A stretch of DNA of 10,935 nt from an uncultured Lachnospiraceae bacterium (GTDB lineage Bacteria; Bacillota; Clostridia; Lachnospirales; Lachnospiraceae), in assembly GCA_902795625.1 (NCBI GenBank), contig CADBLW010000011.1:1-10935 (forward strand). The letters run 5' to 3'. The translations under genes were made by a program, and so were the position numbers. Shown in pieces: positions 1 to 5,935 of this stretch. Under the pieces are notes generated by a model, which was not told where the DNA came from, did no database searches, and saw only the letters and a list, made by a program, of their open reading frames with translations. Numbering within the stretch: the stretch's first letter is position 1; every line of letters begins with the position of its first letter.

Positions 1-9
1 ACCGCAAAT

Positions 10-40
10 ACTGTAAAACAGTAAAGCGTTGTGATACAAT
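10..40 (+). promoter_or_regulatory. Probable promoter of the first gene, with a palindrome over the -35 region
   Basis: The -10 box TACAAT (35-40) is preceded by TG one base upstream, an extended -10. The matching -35 (12-17, TGTAAA) is poor. A perfect inverted repeat, ACTGT-AAA-ACAGT (10-22), covers it. A poor -35 under a palindrome fits a promoter that is activated or repressed by a dimeric regulator, but no regulator gene is in view. The promoter call rests mainly on the -10 box and on the distance of roughly 22 bases from the expected start point to the first start codon. Confidence 0.45.
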
Positions 41-68
41 ATAGGAAGCATTCTCTGGGGGGAATATC

Positions 69-674
69 ATGAGTACGAATCGAGGAAAGAGGAGAACGGC
101 GCTGATCATTCTGGTATTGCTGCTGTGCTGTGCGAATATTTTCCTTGCCCGTCTTTACGAGAAGCGGTATCGGGAGAAGGGGGATCCGTTTACTACCACC
201 GTCGCAATTAACGAGGATGGGACTTTGGATGTGATCCGCACCACGCCGAAGGAGGATGAAGGCGGTTGGGACAACGACGATTACATGGCTCTCTTTTTTG
301 CCTGCGGCGCAGTGTATAATATGGTTGCCGTCGGCGTTTACTCCGTGGCGTTACTGCGGGATAAGAACATTATGATCCAACAGCGTGAGGTTGCGGAAAG
401 TTTTGGGATTCTCTTCGTCATCTCCGCGCTTTCCGTGCTGGGCGGCTTCAAACTGCTGGACAGGGGTGAGAATATGCTGAGAATCCTCGCGATGATGACG
501 GCCGTCAGCGGGGCAATCATCTGTTTCCGCTTGGAGTATCTGGCCAACAAGCAGACCGCTTTGCTGCCGGTTCAGGAGAAGATCGATGAAAAGCCGGGTA
601 AGAAACTCGAACAGGAGCTCGAGGAGGAAGAGAACGAGAGATGGTTCCGGGAGCATACCCGCAATGTTCGTTAG
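69..674 (+). CDS. Small four-helix membrane protein of unknown function
   Basis: I do not recognise this 201-residue protein. It has a basic N-terminus (KRGRR-like) and a hydrophobic helix at about residues 11-28. A soluble, acidic stretch of about 45 residues follows, ending in DEGGWDNDD. Then come three further hydrophobic segments, at about 72-97, 110-128 and 136-158. The last 45 residues are highly charged, with a Glu-rich run (LEQELEEEENE), and probably form a cytoplasmic helix or coiled coil. By the positive-inside rule, the segment between the first two helices should face outside. The ATG is preceded by a G-rich site, GGGGGGAA (57-64), about 5 bases upstream, which is acceptable though not a classic AGGAGG. 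The gene has its own promoter, and a gap of 110 bases with a hairpin separates it from the next gene, so it may or may not be co-transcribed with the cyclic di-GMP genes. No catalytic or binding motif is visible. Confidence 0.75.
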   Translation: MSTNRGKRRTALIILVLLLCCANIFLARLYEKRYREKGDPFTTTVAINEDGTLDVIRTTPKEDEGGWDNDDYMALFFACGAVYNMVAVGVYSVALLRDKNIMIQQREVAESFGILFVISALSVLGGFKLLDRGENMLRILAMMTAVSGAIICFRLEYLANKQTALLPVQEKIDEKPGKKLEQELEEEENERWFREHTRNVR

Positions 675-707
675 ACGGATCGGCTGCGTGAACGTGCTTG
701 AATAATT

Positions 708-737
708 AGGAAAATGCTGATCCAATCAGCGTTTCCT
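708..737 (+). other. RNA hairpin in the gap before the GGDEF gene
   Basis: Arms AGGAAAATGCTGAT (708-721) and ATCAGCGTTTCCT (725-737) pair around a CCA loop, with one bulged A and one T-G wobble. No T-run follows on the plus strand (TAAGAAGG), so it is not a classic terminator. It may be an mRNA stabiliser, a processing site or a weak terminator/attenuator between the first gene and the GGDEF gene. No cyclic di-GMP riboswitch consensus is visible around it. Confidence 0.4.
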
Positions 738-784
738 TAAGAAGGTAACAGCGAGAGTTCGCATGGGAAAGAGGTGTAGGCACT

Positions 785-2191
785 ATGGATTTTCAGGCAT
801 TTGTCGACAGTATTGACGCGATGACCTGCGTCATTTCCGTTGAGATGTTGGACAACGGGCATTACGGCGACATTCGTCTTGTTGCGGGCAACAAGGCGTA
901 TGTGAGCTCCATCGAGACGGTGTGGGACGGACCGCAGCTGATGAGCAACAAGTTCGTGCCGAACAGCCTGTATCAGAATTATTTTCCGCAGGATCTGAAT
1001 TTCGAGACGATCTGTTACCGCGCGGCGGTGGAGAAGATCCCGGTGCACACGTATGTGCATCCGGCGCGTTTTGACTTCTGGTTCAACCTGTTCCTGCTTC
1101 CCCTGAAAAATGAGGGGAACATGTACTACTGCACCTACACGCAGGAAGTGACGCAGAAGGCTGACACGGCGAAGATGGCGAGCATCTCCCAGGACACGGC
1201 GACGGCGGTGCTCGGCACCTGTATCAAGCTGTACGGAGCGCAGGATTTTACGGAGACCATGCAGGAGGTGATCAAGGATATCCGTGCGCTGTGCGGCGCG
1301 TGGTCCTGCACGATCCTCCTGACCGATCCGGAGACCAGAACCTGCCGGGCGCTGGCGGAGGACCGGGAAAATCCCGATGCGCGCGCGTCCCTGGCGGCGA
1401 CGCTGGATATGTACCCCGATTTCTATGACATCACGGAGACCTGGGATGACACGATCGGCGGCAGCAACTGCCTGATCGTGAAGAACAGTTCCGACATGGA
1501 GTATGTGAAGCAGAAGAACCCGCGCTGGCACGAGACACTGGTCGCGAACCATATCACAAGCATCGTGCTCTTTCCGCTGCGCTCCGGCAACAATCTTCTC
1601 GGCTACATGTGGGCGACGAACTTCAACACGGACAGCGCGGACAAGATCAAGGAGACGCTGGAGCTGACCAATTTCTTCATTGCGTCCACGGTGGCTAACG
1701 ACCTGCTCTTAAAGCGGCTGAAGATCATGGGCTCCGTGGATATGCTCACGGGCGTCCTGAACCGTAACGAGATGAACAACCGCATTGACCGGATCAGCAA
1801 GGGCACAGACCGTGTGAAAGACATCGGCATCGTCTTCGCCGATGTCAACGGCCTCAAATGCATCAACGATGACAAGGGCCATATCTCGGGCGACGAGCTC
1901 CTCAAGAACGCGGCGAACGTGCTGATCAAGGTCTTCGGCAACAACGACATCTACCGCGCCGGCGGCGATGAGTTCATGATCATCGTTCCGGACACGACGG
2001 AGGAGAAACTTGAGGAGATGGCGGAGCAGGTTCGCGTGAGCAGCCTCGGTTTCGACCGCGCGAGTTTCGCGGTCGGCTGCTGCTTTGTCAAGGATTCCAA
2101 GGACATCTTCACCGCGCTGCATCTCTCGGACGAGAGAATGTACGTGGACAAGGAAAAATACTACGAGAAACATCCGGAACTGAAACGGTAA
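785..2191 (+). CDS. GGDEF-domain diguanylate cyclase with PAS-like and GAF-like sensor regions
   Basis: This protein is predicted to join two GTP into the second messenger cyclic di-GMP in the cytoplasm. It has no membrane segment. Residues 1 to about 125 look PAS-like. Residues 140 to about 305 look GAF-like (ALCGAWSCTILLTDPET, then VLFPLRSGNNLLGYMW). The catalytic domain runs from about 312 to 468. Its landmarks are DMLTGVLNR (319-327), the metal-site segment FADVNGLKCINDDKGH with Asp353, the signature GGDEF at 393-397, and a closing SDERMYVDKEKYY. The product-inhibition motif RxxD, normally just upstream of GGDEF, is absent: the positions hold Phe and Asn. All signature residues are present, so activity is likely. 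GAGGTG (771-776) lies 8 bases before the ATG. The stop is 21 bases before the HD-GYP gene, so the two are almost certainly one operon. The sensor assignments are by overall look only and are less certain than the GGDEF domain. Confidence 0.92.
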   Translation: MDFQAFVDSIDAMTCVISVEMLDNGHYGDIRLVAGNKAYVSSIETVWDGPQLMSNKFVPNSLYQNYFPQDLNFETICYRAAVEKIPVHTYVHPARFDFWFNLFLLPLKNEGNMYYCTYTQEVTQKADTAKMASISQDTATAVLGTCIKLYGAQDFTETMQEVIKDIRALCGAWSCTILLTDPETRTCRALAEDRENPDARASLAATLDMYPDFYDITETWDDTIGGSNCLIVKNSSDMEYVKQKNPRWHETLVANHITSIVLFPLRSGNNLLGYMWATNFNTDSADKIKETLELTNFFIASTVANDLLLKRLKIMGSVDMLTGVLNRNEMNNRIDRISKGTDRVKDIGIVFADVNGLKCINDDKGHISGDELLKNAANVLIKVFGNNDIYRAGGDEFMIIVPDTTEEKLEEMAEQVRVSSLGFDRASFAVGCCFVKDSKDIFTALHLSDERMYVDKEKYYEKHPELKR

Positions 2192-2212
2192 TCGGGAGGT
2201 CGCGGAGCGCAT

Positions 2213-3559
2213 ATGGAAATGTTGCTAAAATACCTGCTGGATCTGATGCTTGCGCTGAGCGGCATCGGTGCGGCGTTTGCCGTGCTGGTTCTCCTCTCCA
2301 AGGCTCTCTCGAGGAGAAGACGGCTGGTGATCGTCATCATCGAACTGTCCGCCACGTTCCTGCTGTTCTTTGACCGTCTCACATACATCTATGACGGGGA
2401 CGCGAGCCGCTTCGGAACGGTTGTTGCGCGCGTGGGCAATATCGTGGTGTACATGCTCACACAGTTCATCATATTCGCATTTATCCATTATGTCATGAAC
2501 ATCATCCGCGAGGATCGGAAGATGAAGATCCCACGGGTGCTGCGGTTTTTGTGCGCCCTCACGTTCGCGGGCATACTGCTCGTTTTCGCGGGTTTATTTT
2601 CCACTTACCTCTATTACTTTGAGGAAGGCAATATCTACCACAGAGGACCTGGGTACCTTCTCTGTTATGTTATCCCGGGCATCACGACCGTGGCGATGGT
2701 GTGGTTTGTGATCGCGTATCGCAAGCACTTCAGCCGGACCATCTGCCTGTCGCTTCTTCTGTTTCTGCTCGGACCGGTGGCGGCGGCGATCGTGCAGTAT
2801 TTCCTCTACGGGCTGCCGCTTCAGAACATCACGATCGCGATCATGTCAATCCTGGCGTACATCTTTGCCTACCTCGACATCAACGATAAAGTCGACAGAG
2901 CCAACACCATTAAGATCGAGCACCTCGAGGAGCAGAGAAAGCTTTCGCAGCGTCTGTTTGAACAGATCGCGAACGTGCTCGCGAGCGCGATCGATGCGAA
3001 GGACGAGTACACAAGAGGCCATTCCCACCGCGTCGCCGAGTATTCGGAGAAGATCGCGCGGGAAATGGGCAAGAGCGAGGAGGAATGCAAGAAGATCTAC
3101 TACACCGCGCTTCTGCACGATGTCGGCAAGATCGGTGTCTCCGACCGGATCATCACCAAGAACGGCAAGCTGACGGACGAGGAATACGAGATCATGAAGC
3201 AGCATCCGGTCATCGGCAGCCAGATCCTCTCGAGCGTCAAGGACTATCCGTACCTGGGGATCGGTGCGCGGTACCACCACGAGCGCTACGACGGTCTCGG
3301 ATACCCGGACGGCCTGAAGGGAGAGGAGATTCCCGAGGTCGCGCGGATCATCTCCGTCGCGGATGCCTACGATGCCATGACCTCCAACCGAAGCTATCGT
3401 TCCGCGTTCCCGCAGCAGGACGTGCGTGACGAGATCGTCAAGAATGCCGGAACGCAGTTTGATCCCGATATGGCGAAGATCATGCAGCACTTCATCGACA
3501 TCGACAGCCGGTATGAGATGAAGGAGCAGACAGCCGTTAGCGCGGAGCCCGCGGAGTGA
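2213..3559 (+). CDS. Membrane HD-GYP cyclic di-GMP phosphodiesterase with a seven-helix sensor
   Basis: This is predicted to hydrolyse cyclic di-GMP. The N-terminal half has about seven hydrophobic helices (roughly residues 8-30, 36-56, 69-92, 103-128, 143-166, 173-195 and 200-218). A charged linker that could form a coiled coil follows (about 222-255). The C-terminal HD-GYP domain starts around 260. Its metal-site residues are visible: His270 and His272 in GHSHR, the HD pair 302-303 in LLHDVGKIG, a further HP in KQHPVIG, the pair HH 355-356 in HHERYDGLGYP with GYP at 363-365, and the closing SVADAYDAMTSNRSYR. This is the full HD-GYP pattern, so a catalytically competent enzyme is likely. The seven-helix part may sense a membrane or extracellular cue, but I do not recognise it as a named sensor family. 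The start codon has GGAG (2204-2207) and a better GGGAGGT (2194-2200) upstream. The gene sits directly behind the GGDEF gene, pairing synthesis with breakdown. Confidence 0.92.
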   Translation: MEMLLKYLLDLMLALSGIGAAFAVLVLLSKALSRRRRLVIVIIELSATFLLFFDRLTYIYDGDASRFGTVVARVGNIVVYMLTQFIIFAFIHYVMNIIREDRKMKIPRVLRFLCALTFAGILLVFAGLFSTYLYYFEEGNIYHRGPGYLLCYVIPGITTVAMVWFVIAYRKHFSRTICLSLLLFLLGPVAAAIVQYFLYGLPLQNITIAIMSILAYIFAYLDINDKVDRANTIKIEHLEEQRKLSQRLFEQIANVLASAIDAKDEYTRGHSHRVAEYSEKIAREMGKSEEECKKIYYTALLHDVGKIGVSDRIITKNGKLTDEEYEIMKQHPVIGSQILSSVKDYPYLGIGARYHHERYDGLGYPDGLKGEEIPEVARIISVADAYDAMTSNRSYRSAFPQQDVRDEIVKNAGTQFDPDMAKIMQHFIDIDSRYEMKEQTAVSAEPAE

Positions 3560-3590
3560 GAGGGAAGAAAATACGGAGGAAGGATTTTCA

Positions 3591-4529
3591 ATGGAAGAAC
3601 AGATCAAGAATGACAATGCCGGATCCGATGCGAAGGATACCGCAGAACCTTTTGTTTACTATAAGGCGGAACTGATCGCCGAGAAGAGCTGGATGATCAA
3701 AAACGCATTCATGGAGCCGTCCTACGCAATCTGCTACCTGATCGAGGGCGACAACTACGCGCTGCTGATCGATTCGATCCTCGGCTTCGGCAATCTGAAG
3801 ACGTTCTGCGAGACGCTGACGGACAAAAAGATTGTCGTTGCCAACACGCATTCGCACTCCGACCACGTCGGCGGCAACTTCTTCTTCGACAGTTGCTACA
3901 TTCATCACCGCGATATCGTGTCGTTCCAGGAGAACATGATCTACACGAAGGAACAGGTCGTGGAGATCGCAAAGCAGATGGCGCCGGAGGAGGTTCGCGA
4001 TTACATTAAGGATGATGAGAATTTTTCGGACTGGAAACCGATGAAGGTGTACCCGCTGTACGACGGGGACATATTCGACCTCGGCGACCGCAGGATTGAG
4101 GTTGTGGATGTCGGCGGACACACGGCCGGTTCGGTTGTATTTATCGACCATAAGACGCGGATCGCGTACGCCGGAGACGCGTGCAACGGCAACACGCTGC
4201 TGGAGCTGCCGGGTTCGCTTCCGGTCATCACATATCTGCGCAACCTGCTGCACCTGAAGGAGCGTCAGAGCGAGTTTGACATTATGTACTGCGGGCACGA
4301 GATCCTGCAGCCCTCCATCATCGACGAGGCGATCGAGACGGTATCGCGTGTCGTCGCCGGAACGGATGCGCGCTGCGAGCGCCCCGGCATTATGGGCGGG
4401 ACGGTGCTGTACGCCGCGGAGAAGGTAAAAGACGGATATGTCCGCGTGGACGGAAAGCATTTTAATATGAGTTATGATCCGGAGCGGATATTCGAGCCGG
4501 AGGAGAAGAGACAGATTATCAAGGGATGA
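3591..4529 (+). CDS. Metallo-beta-lactamase-fold hydrolase
   Basis: This 312-residue soluble enzyme of the metallo-beta-lactamase superfamily is expected to use two metal ions for hydrolysis. All the classic ligands are visible: HSHSDH at 87-92 (His87, His89, Asp91, His92), His177 in GGHTAGS, Asp196 in YAGDACNGN and His236 in YCGHEI. There is no signal peptide or membrane segment, so it is cytoplasmic. The superfamily covers lactonases, glyoxalase II, phosphodiesterases and many others, and nothing here decides the substrate. The strong ribosome site GGAGGAAGG (3575-3583) lies 7 bases before the ATG, and the gap to the upstream HD-GYP gene is 31 bases. It is therefore probably the last gene of the cyclic di-GMP operon, and it ends just before a terminator hairpin. 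A direct link to cyclic di-GMP metabolism is only suggested by position. Confidence 0.9.
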   Translation: MEEQIKNDNAGSDAKDTAEPFVYYKAELIAEKSWMIKNAFMEPSYAICYLIEGDNYALLIDSILGFGNLKTFCETLTDKKIVVANTHSHSDHVGGNFFFDSCYIHHRDIVSFQENMIYTKEQVVEIAKQMAPEEVRDYIKDDENFSDWKPMKVYPLYDGDIFDLGDRRIEVVDVGGHTAGSVVFIDHKTRIAYAGDACNGNTLLELPGSLPVITYLRNLLHLKERQSEFDIMYCGHEILQPSIIDEAIETVSRVVAGTDARCERPGIMGGTVLYAAEKVKDGYVRVDGKHFNMSYDPERIFEPEEKRQIIKG

Positions 4530-4558
4530 TCTATAGAGTATTGATTACTTATGAAAGA

Positions 4559-4598
4559 AGCCGGACCTTCCGTAACTGGAAGATCCGGCTAAAATTTT
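4559..4598. terminator. Shared (bidirectional) terminator between convergent genes
   Basis: Arms AGCCGGACCTTCC (4559-4571) and GGAAGATCCGGCT (4578-4590) pair around a 6-base loop. On the plus transcript one position is a C-A mismatch. On the minus transcript the same position is a G-U wobble, so the minus-strand hairpin is slightly better. Downstream on plus is AAAATTTT. Downstream on minus is TTCTTTCAT. It lies between the stops of the hydrolase gene (+) and the membrane protein gene (-), where both transcripts need to end. Confidence 0.75.
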
Positions 4599-4634
4599 GC
4601 GCACATACACCGAGCGAGCTGTGCTTGCGAGATG

Positions 4635-5483
4635 TTACAGGAACAGCGTGATTATGAACCCGCCGATCATACTCAGTGCGTTGGCTCCGATCGCGTAAAG
4701 AACGCTCGTGGAAGTCTTCCTCGTGCCGTCCGGCATGCGAAGGAAGATGGCGTAGTACACGGACTCGATGAGGAAGACCAACAGTTCAAGGACAAAGAAC
4801 GCGATGATCAGGACGAGAGTACTTTCATGATTGCTGTCAAAGTAGATAAGACCTGCATTCAGCAGGATCTGCGTCAGCGTGTTGATGATCAGGAAATGCT
4901 TCTTGTTTCTCTTCTGGGCAAGCCCGATCCACCGCAGTACGAGACCCTCCAGGAGCAGAGTAAGACCGTAGCAAAACAGAACATAGAAAAAGTAATGCAG
5001 CCTGCCTTCGACAAGATTCTCATTGATCGTTCCGGTTGTCACATCATAATCAAAGACTGCGTTGAATGCGGATTTTTTGACCGGATCGCTCAGATGCACG
5101 GTTCCGTCTGCTTCCACAAGAATGACACGAAAATAGGAGGGAACCATATAGCCGAATTCGTATGACGTCGTGCCCGGAGATGACCGATGATAGGCATCGC
5201 TTACCGGTGGAACATGCAGGTACCAGCCGTCTTTCTCGTAATAGAGCAGCGTCTTAAGCTCTTCGTCAACAGTCTCCTTATGGTAGTCACGCAATTCTTC
5301 CAGAAAGTGTCCGGGCTCGCTATCCGGTTCCAGAAGCCCGATATAGTAGCCGTCAGGACCGTTCTGCACATGGATGGTGATGCTCGGCTTCGGGCCGTGA
5401 TCGGCGAATGCCACGTTTATGGCGAACGGCAGAAGCAGACAGAGCAACAGCAGGTACATTTTCCGATGATTGGTTCTCCCCAT
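4635..5483 (-). CDS. Exported/anchored membrane protein with an extracellular domain, function unknown
   Basis: Unrecognised function, 282 residues. The N-terminus has a signal peptide: basic MGRTNHRK, hydrophobic core at about 9-22, and a likely cleavage after AFA at residue 27. A mature ectodomain of about 130 residues follows, beginning DHGPKPSITIHVQNG and rich in Tyr, Pro and acidic residues. Four C-terminal membrane helices follow at about 162-188, 196-215, 221-246 and 260-282, with polar or conserved-looking residues inside (TLLLEGLVLRW, LTQILLN, ESVYYAIF, IGANALS). Proteins with a leader, a KPS-type start and this helix bundle occur as hypothetical proteins in related Firmicutes, from memory and unverified. 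The start chosen is the ATG at 5483, because AAAGGGGG lies a few bases upstream and a signal peptide follows directly. An in-frame ATG 25 codons further upstream would begin beside the promoter and lacks a ribosome site. The gene is monocistronic, with its own promoter and terminator. Confidence 0.8.
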   Translation of the reverse strand: MGRTNHRKMYLLLLCLLLPFAINVAFADHGPKPSITIHVQNGPDGYYIGLLEPDSEPGHFLEELRDYHKETVDEELKTLLYYEKDGWYLHVPPVSDAYHRSSPGTTSYEFGYMVPSYFRVILVEADGTVHLSDPVKKSAFNAVFDYDVTTGTINENLVEGRLHYFFYVLFCYGLTLLLEGLVLRWIGLAQKRNKKHFLIINTLTQILLNAGLIYFDSNHESTLVLIIAFFVLELLVFLIESVYYAIFLRMPDGTRKTSTSVLYAIGANALSMIGGFIITLFL

Positions 5484-5526
5484 ACATACACCCCCTTTGT
5501 ATAACCGGATCTTCGGTATTTCAATT

Positions 5527-5554
5527 ATTATAACACAGAATATTTCTTTTTCAA
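5527..5554 (-). promoter_or_regulatory. Strong sigma-A promoter for the minus-strand membrane protein gene
   Basis: Read on the minus strand, the -35 box is TTGAAA (5549-5554), the spacer is 16 bases, and the -10 box is a perfect TATAAT (5527-5532) preceded by TGT, an extended -10. The expected start point is near 5520, giving a leader of about 37 bases before the ATG at 5483. Confidence 0.8.
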
Positions 5555-5614
5555 ACACTATGGAAGGAGGAACGAAAGGAGGGGCAGAGTGACAGCGCGC
5601 GGGGGAAACAACAC

Positions 5615-5643
5615 TTGGTTCTTCGGCTTTTCTGTGCTATATT
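5615..5643 (+). promoter_or_regulatory. Promoter of the antisense-like small RNA
   Basis: The -35 box is TTGGTT (5615-5620), the spacer is 17 bases, and the -10 box is TATATT (5638-5643) preceded by TGC, an extended -10. The expected start is about 5650. No protein gene follows before the next strong terminator (5710-5745), so the product should be a short untranslated RNA. Confidence 0.65.
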
Positions 5644-5650
5644 GGTGACA

Positions 5651-5681
5651 AAGGAAAAGCACCCGCTCCGATAGCGGATGC
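5651..5681 (-). terminator. Minus-strand terminator, 3' end of the toxin-like transcript
   Basis: Read on minus, arms GCATCCGCT and AGCGGGTGC pair around ATCGG with one T-G wobble and are followed at once by TTTTCCTTTGT. On plus, the same position is a C-A mismatch with no T-run, so the hairpin is tuned to terminate minus-strand transcription. No complete minus-strand gene ends here, only the toxin-like frame whose stop is at 5744. Confidence 0.65.
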
Positions 5682-5709
5682 CTCCAGTGAGGATTAGCTC
5701 TTACGAGCC

Positions 5710-5745
5710 GTCTCTCCCGTGTGCCGACGGGAGAGACATTTTTCT
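5710..5745 (+). terminator. Strong terminator of the small RNA
   Basis: A perfect 11-base-pair stem, GTCTCTCCCGT (5710-5720) with ACGGGAGAGAC (5727-5737), closes a 6-base loop and is followed by ATTTTTCTACTTTTTC. This is an excellent rho-independent terminator on the plus strand. On the minus strand no T-run follows it, so it is directional. Confidence 0.88.
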
Positions 5746-5818
5746 ACTTTTTCTTTCTCTGGTGGAGAAAGGCAAGCAGTGCAACGACAAACATAGCGAG
5801 CGCGATAAGAGCATCTAC
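5744..5818 (-). pseudogene. Remnant of a holin-like type I toxin (no start codon found)
   Basis: On the minus strand a frame ending in TAG (5744-5746) encodes the membrane core ALIALAMFVVALLAF and the basic end HQRKKK. That is the form of TxpA-like or 'putative holin-like' toxins: one helix of about 20 residues, then Lys/Arg. The frame continues upstream as VD, then FGSA, but no ATG, GTG or TTG start with a ribosome site lies in the right place. The only in-frame upstream ATG is about 55 codons away, against the abiE start region. A shorter internal ATG (5792-5794) would give only 17 residues and has no ribosome site. No good minus-strand promoter is visible upstream. The toxin therefore looks 5'-truncated or frameshifted, while its antisense RNA still looks complete. 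It could also be a chance hydrophobic frame; the surrounding RNA layout argues against that. Confidence 0.5.
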
Positions 5819-5822
5819 CGCG

Positions 5823-5862
5823 GAGCCGAATCTGTAACAAGAATTCGGCTCATTTTTTATTT
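5823..5862 (+). terminator. Terminator hairpin upstream of the abiE promoter
   Basis: A perfect 9-base-pair stem, GAGCCGAAT (5823-5831) with ATTCGGCTC (5843-5851), closes an 11-base loop and is followed by ATTTTTTATTTT. It would stop plus-strand read-through before the AbiE promoter at 5900. No plus-strand gene precedes it: the small RNA already ends at 5745. It occupies the place where the toxin-like minus frame should have its start codon, which makes it a candidate recombination scar. Confidence 0.8.
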
Positions 5863-5899
5863 TCCATTGCTTTGTTTGTGTGTGGACATTCCGGAAGGC

Positions 5900-5928
5900 T
5901 TGACAAGAAATAAAAAAACAGATACAAT
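5900..5928 (+). promoter_or_regulatory. Consensus sigma-A promoter of the abiE operon
   Basis: The -35 box is a perfect TTGACA (5900-5905), the spacer is 17 bases, and the -10 box is TACAAT (5923-5928). The expected start is about 5935, giving a leader of about 44 bases. An 8-base palindrome, TTCCGGAA (5889-5896), lies just upstream of the -35. A consensus promoter this strong on a toxin operon usually needs a repressor, which in AbiE systems is the antitoxin. Confidence 0.85.
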
Positions 5929-5935
5929 ACAAATG

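Larger units (their letters stand above)
5650..5745 (+). ncRNA. Probable antisense RNA antitoxin of a type I toxin-antitoxin locus
   Basis: This is an RNA of about 95 bases bounded by a promoter and an intrinsic terminator, with no convincing reading frame inside. It can fold into three hairpins: GCACCCGCT/AGCGGATGC (5659-5681); a middle element that can pair either as GTGAG/CTTAC (5687-5704) or as GCTC-TTAC-GAGC (5697-5708); and the terminator stem. It runs antisense to the 3' end of a hydrophobic toxin-like frame on the minus strand, whose stop codon is at 5744-5746, and to that frame's 3' untranslated region down to the minus-strand terminator at 5651-5681. Two 3' ends overlapping tail to tail is the known layout of TxpA/RatA and BsrG/SR4 in Bacillus. 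The family assignment comes from layout and toxin-like sequence, not from a database match. The exact 5' end is inferred. Confidence 0.6.

Noticed and set aside
675..784. Cyclic di-GMP riboswitch in front of the GGDEF gene
   Set aside because: The gap is too short for a full GEMM aptamer plus platform and lacks its conserved blocks; only a simple hairpin is present.
737..1552. Long open frame on the minus strand inside the GGDEF gene
   Set aside because: Antisense to a clear PAS/GAF/GGDEF coding gene; composition is Arg/His/Val-rich low-complexity typical of a reversed GC-rich frame, with no ribosome site or recognisable domain.
3588..4460. Minus-strand open frame opposite the metallo-hydrolase
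   Set aside because: Opposite strand of a gene with complete catalytic motifs; no domain and no promoter or ribosome site.
5484..5558. N-terminal extension of the minus-strand membrane protein to the upstream ATG
   Set aside because: It would begin upstream of the -10 box, outside the expected transcript, and would bury the signal peptide. The ATG at 5483 has a proper ribosome site.
5589..5648. Small GTG-started frame of 19 codons after an AAAGGAGGGG site
   Set aside because: The ribosome-like site is attractive, but the frame runs through the -35 and -10 of the small-RNA promoter and no upstream plus-strand promoter is apparent. Coincidence is more likely.
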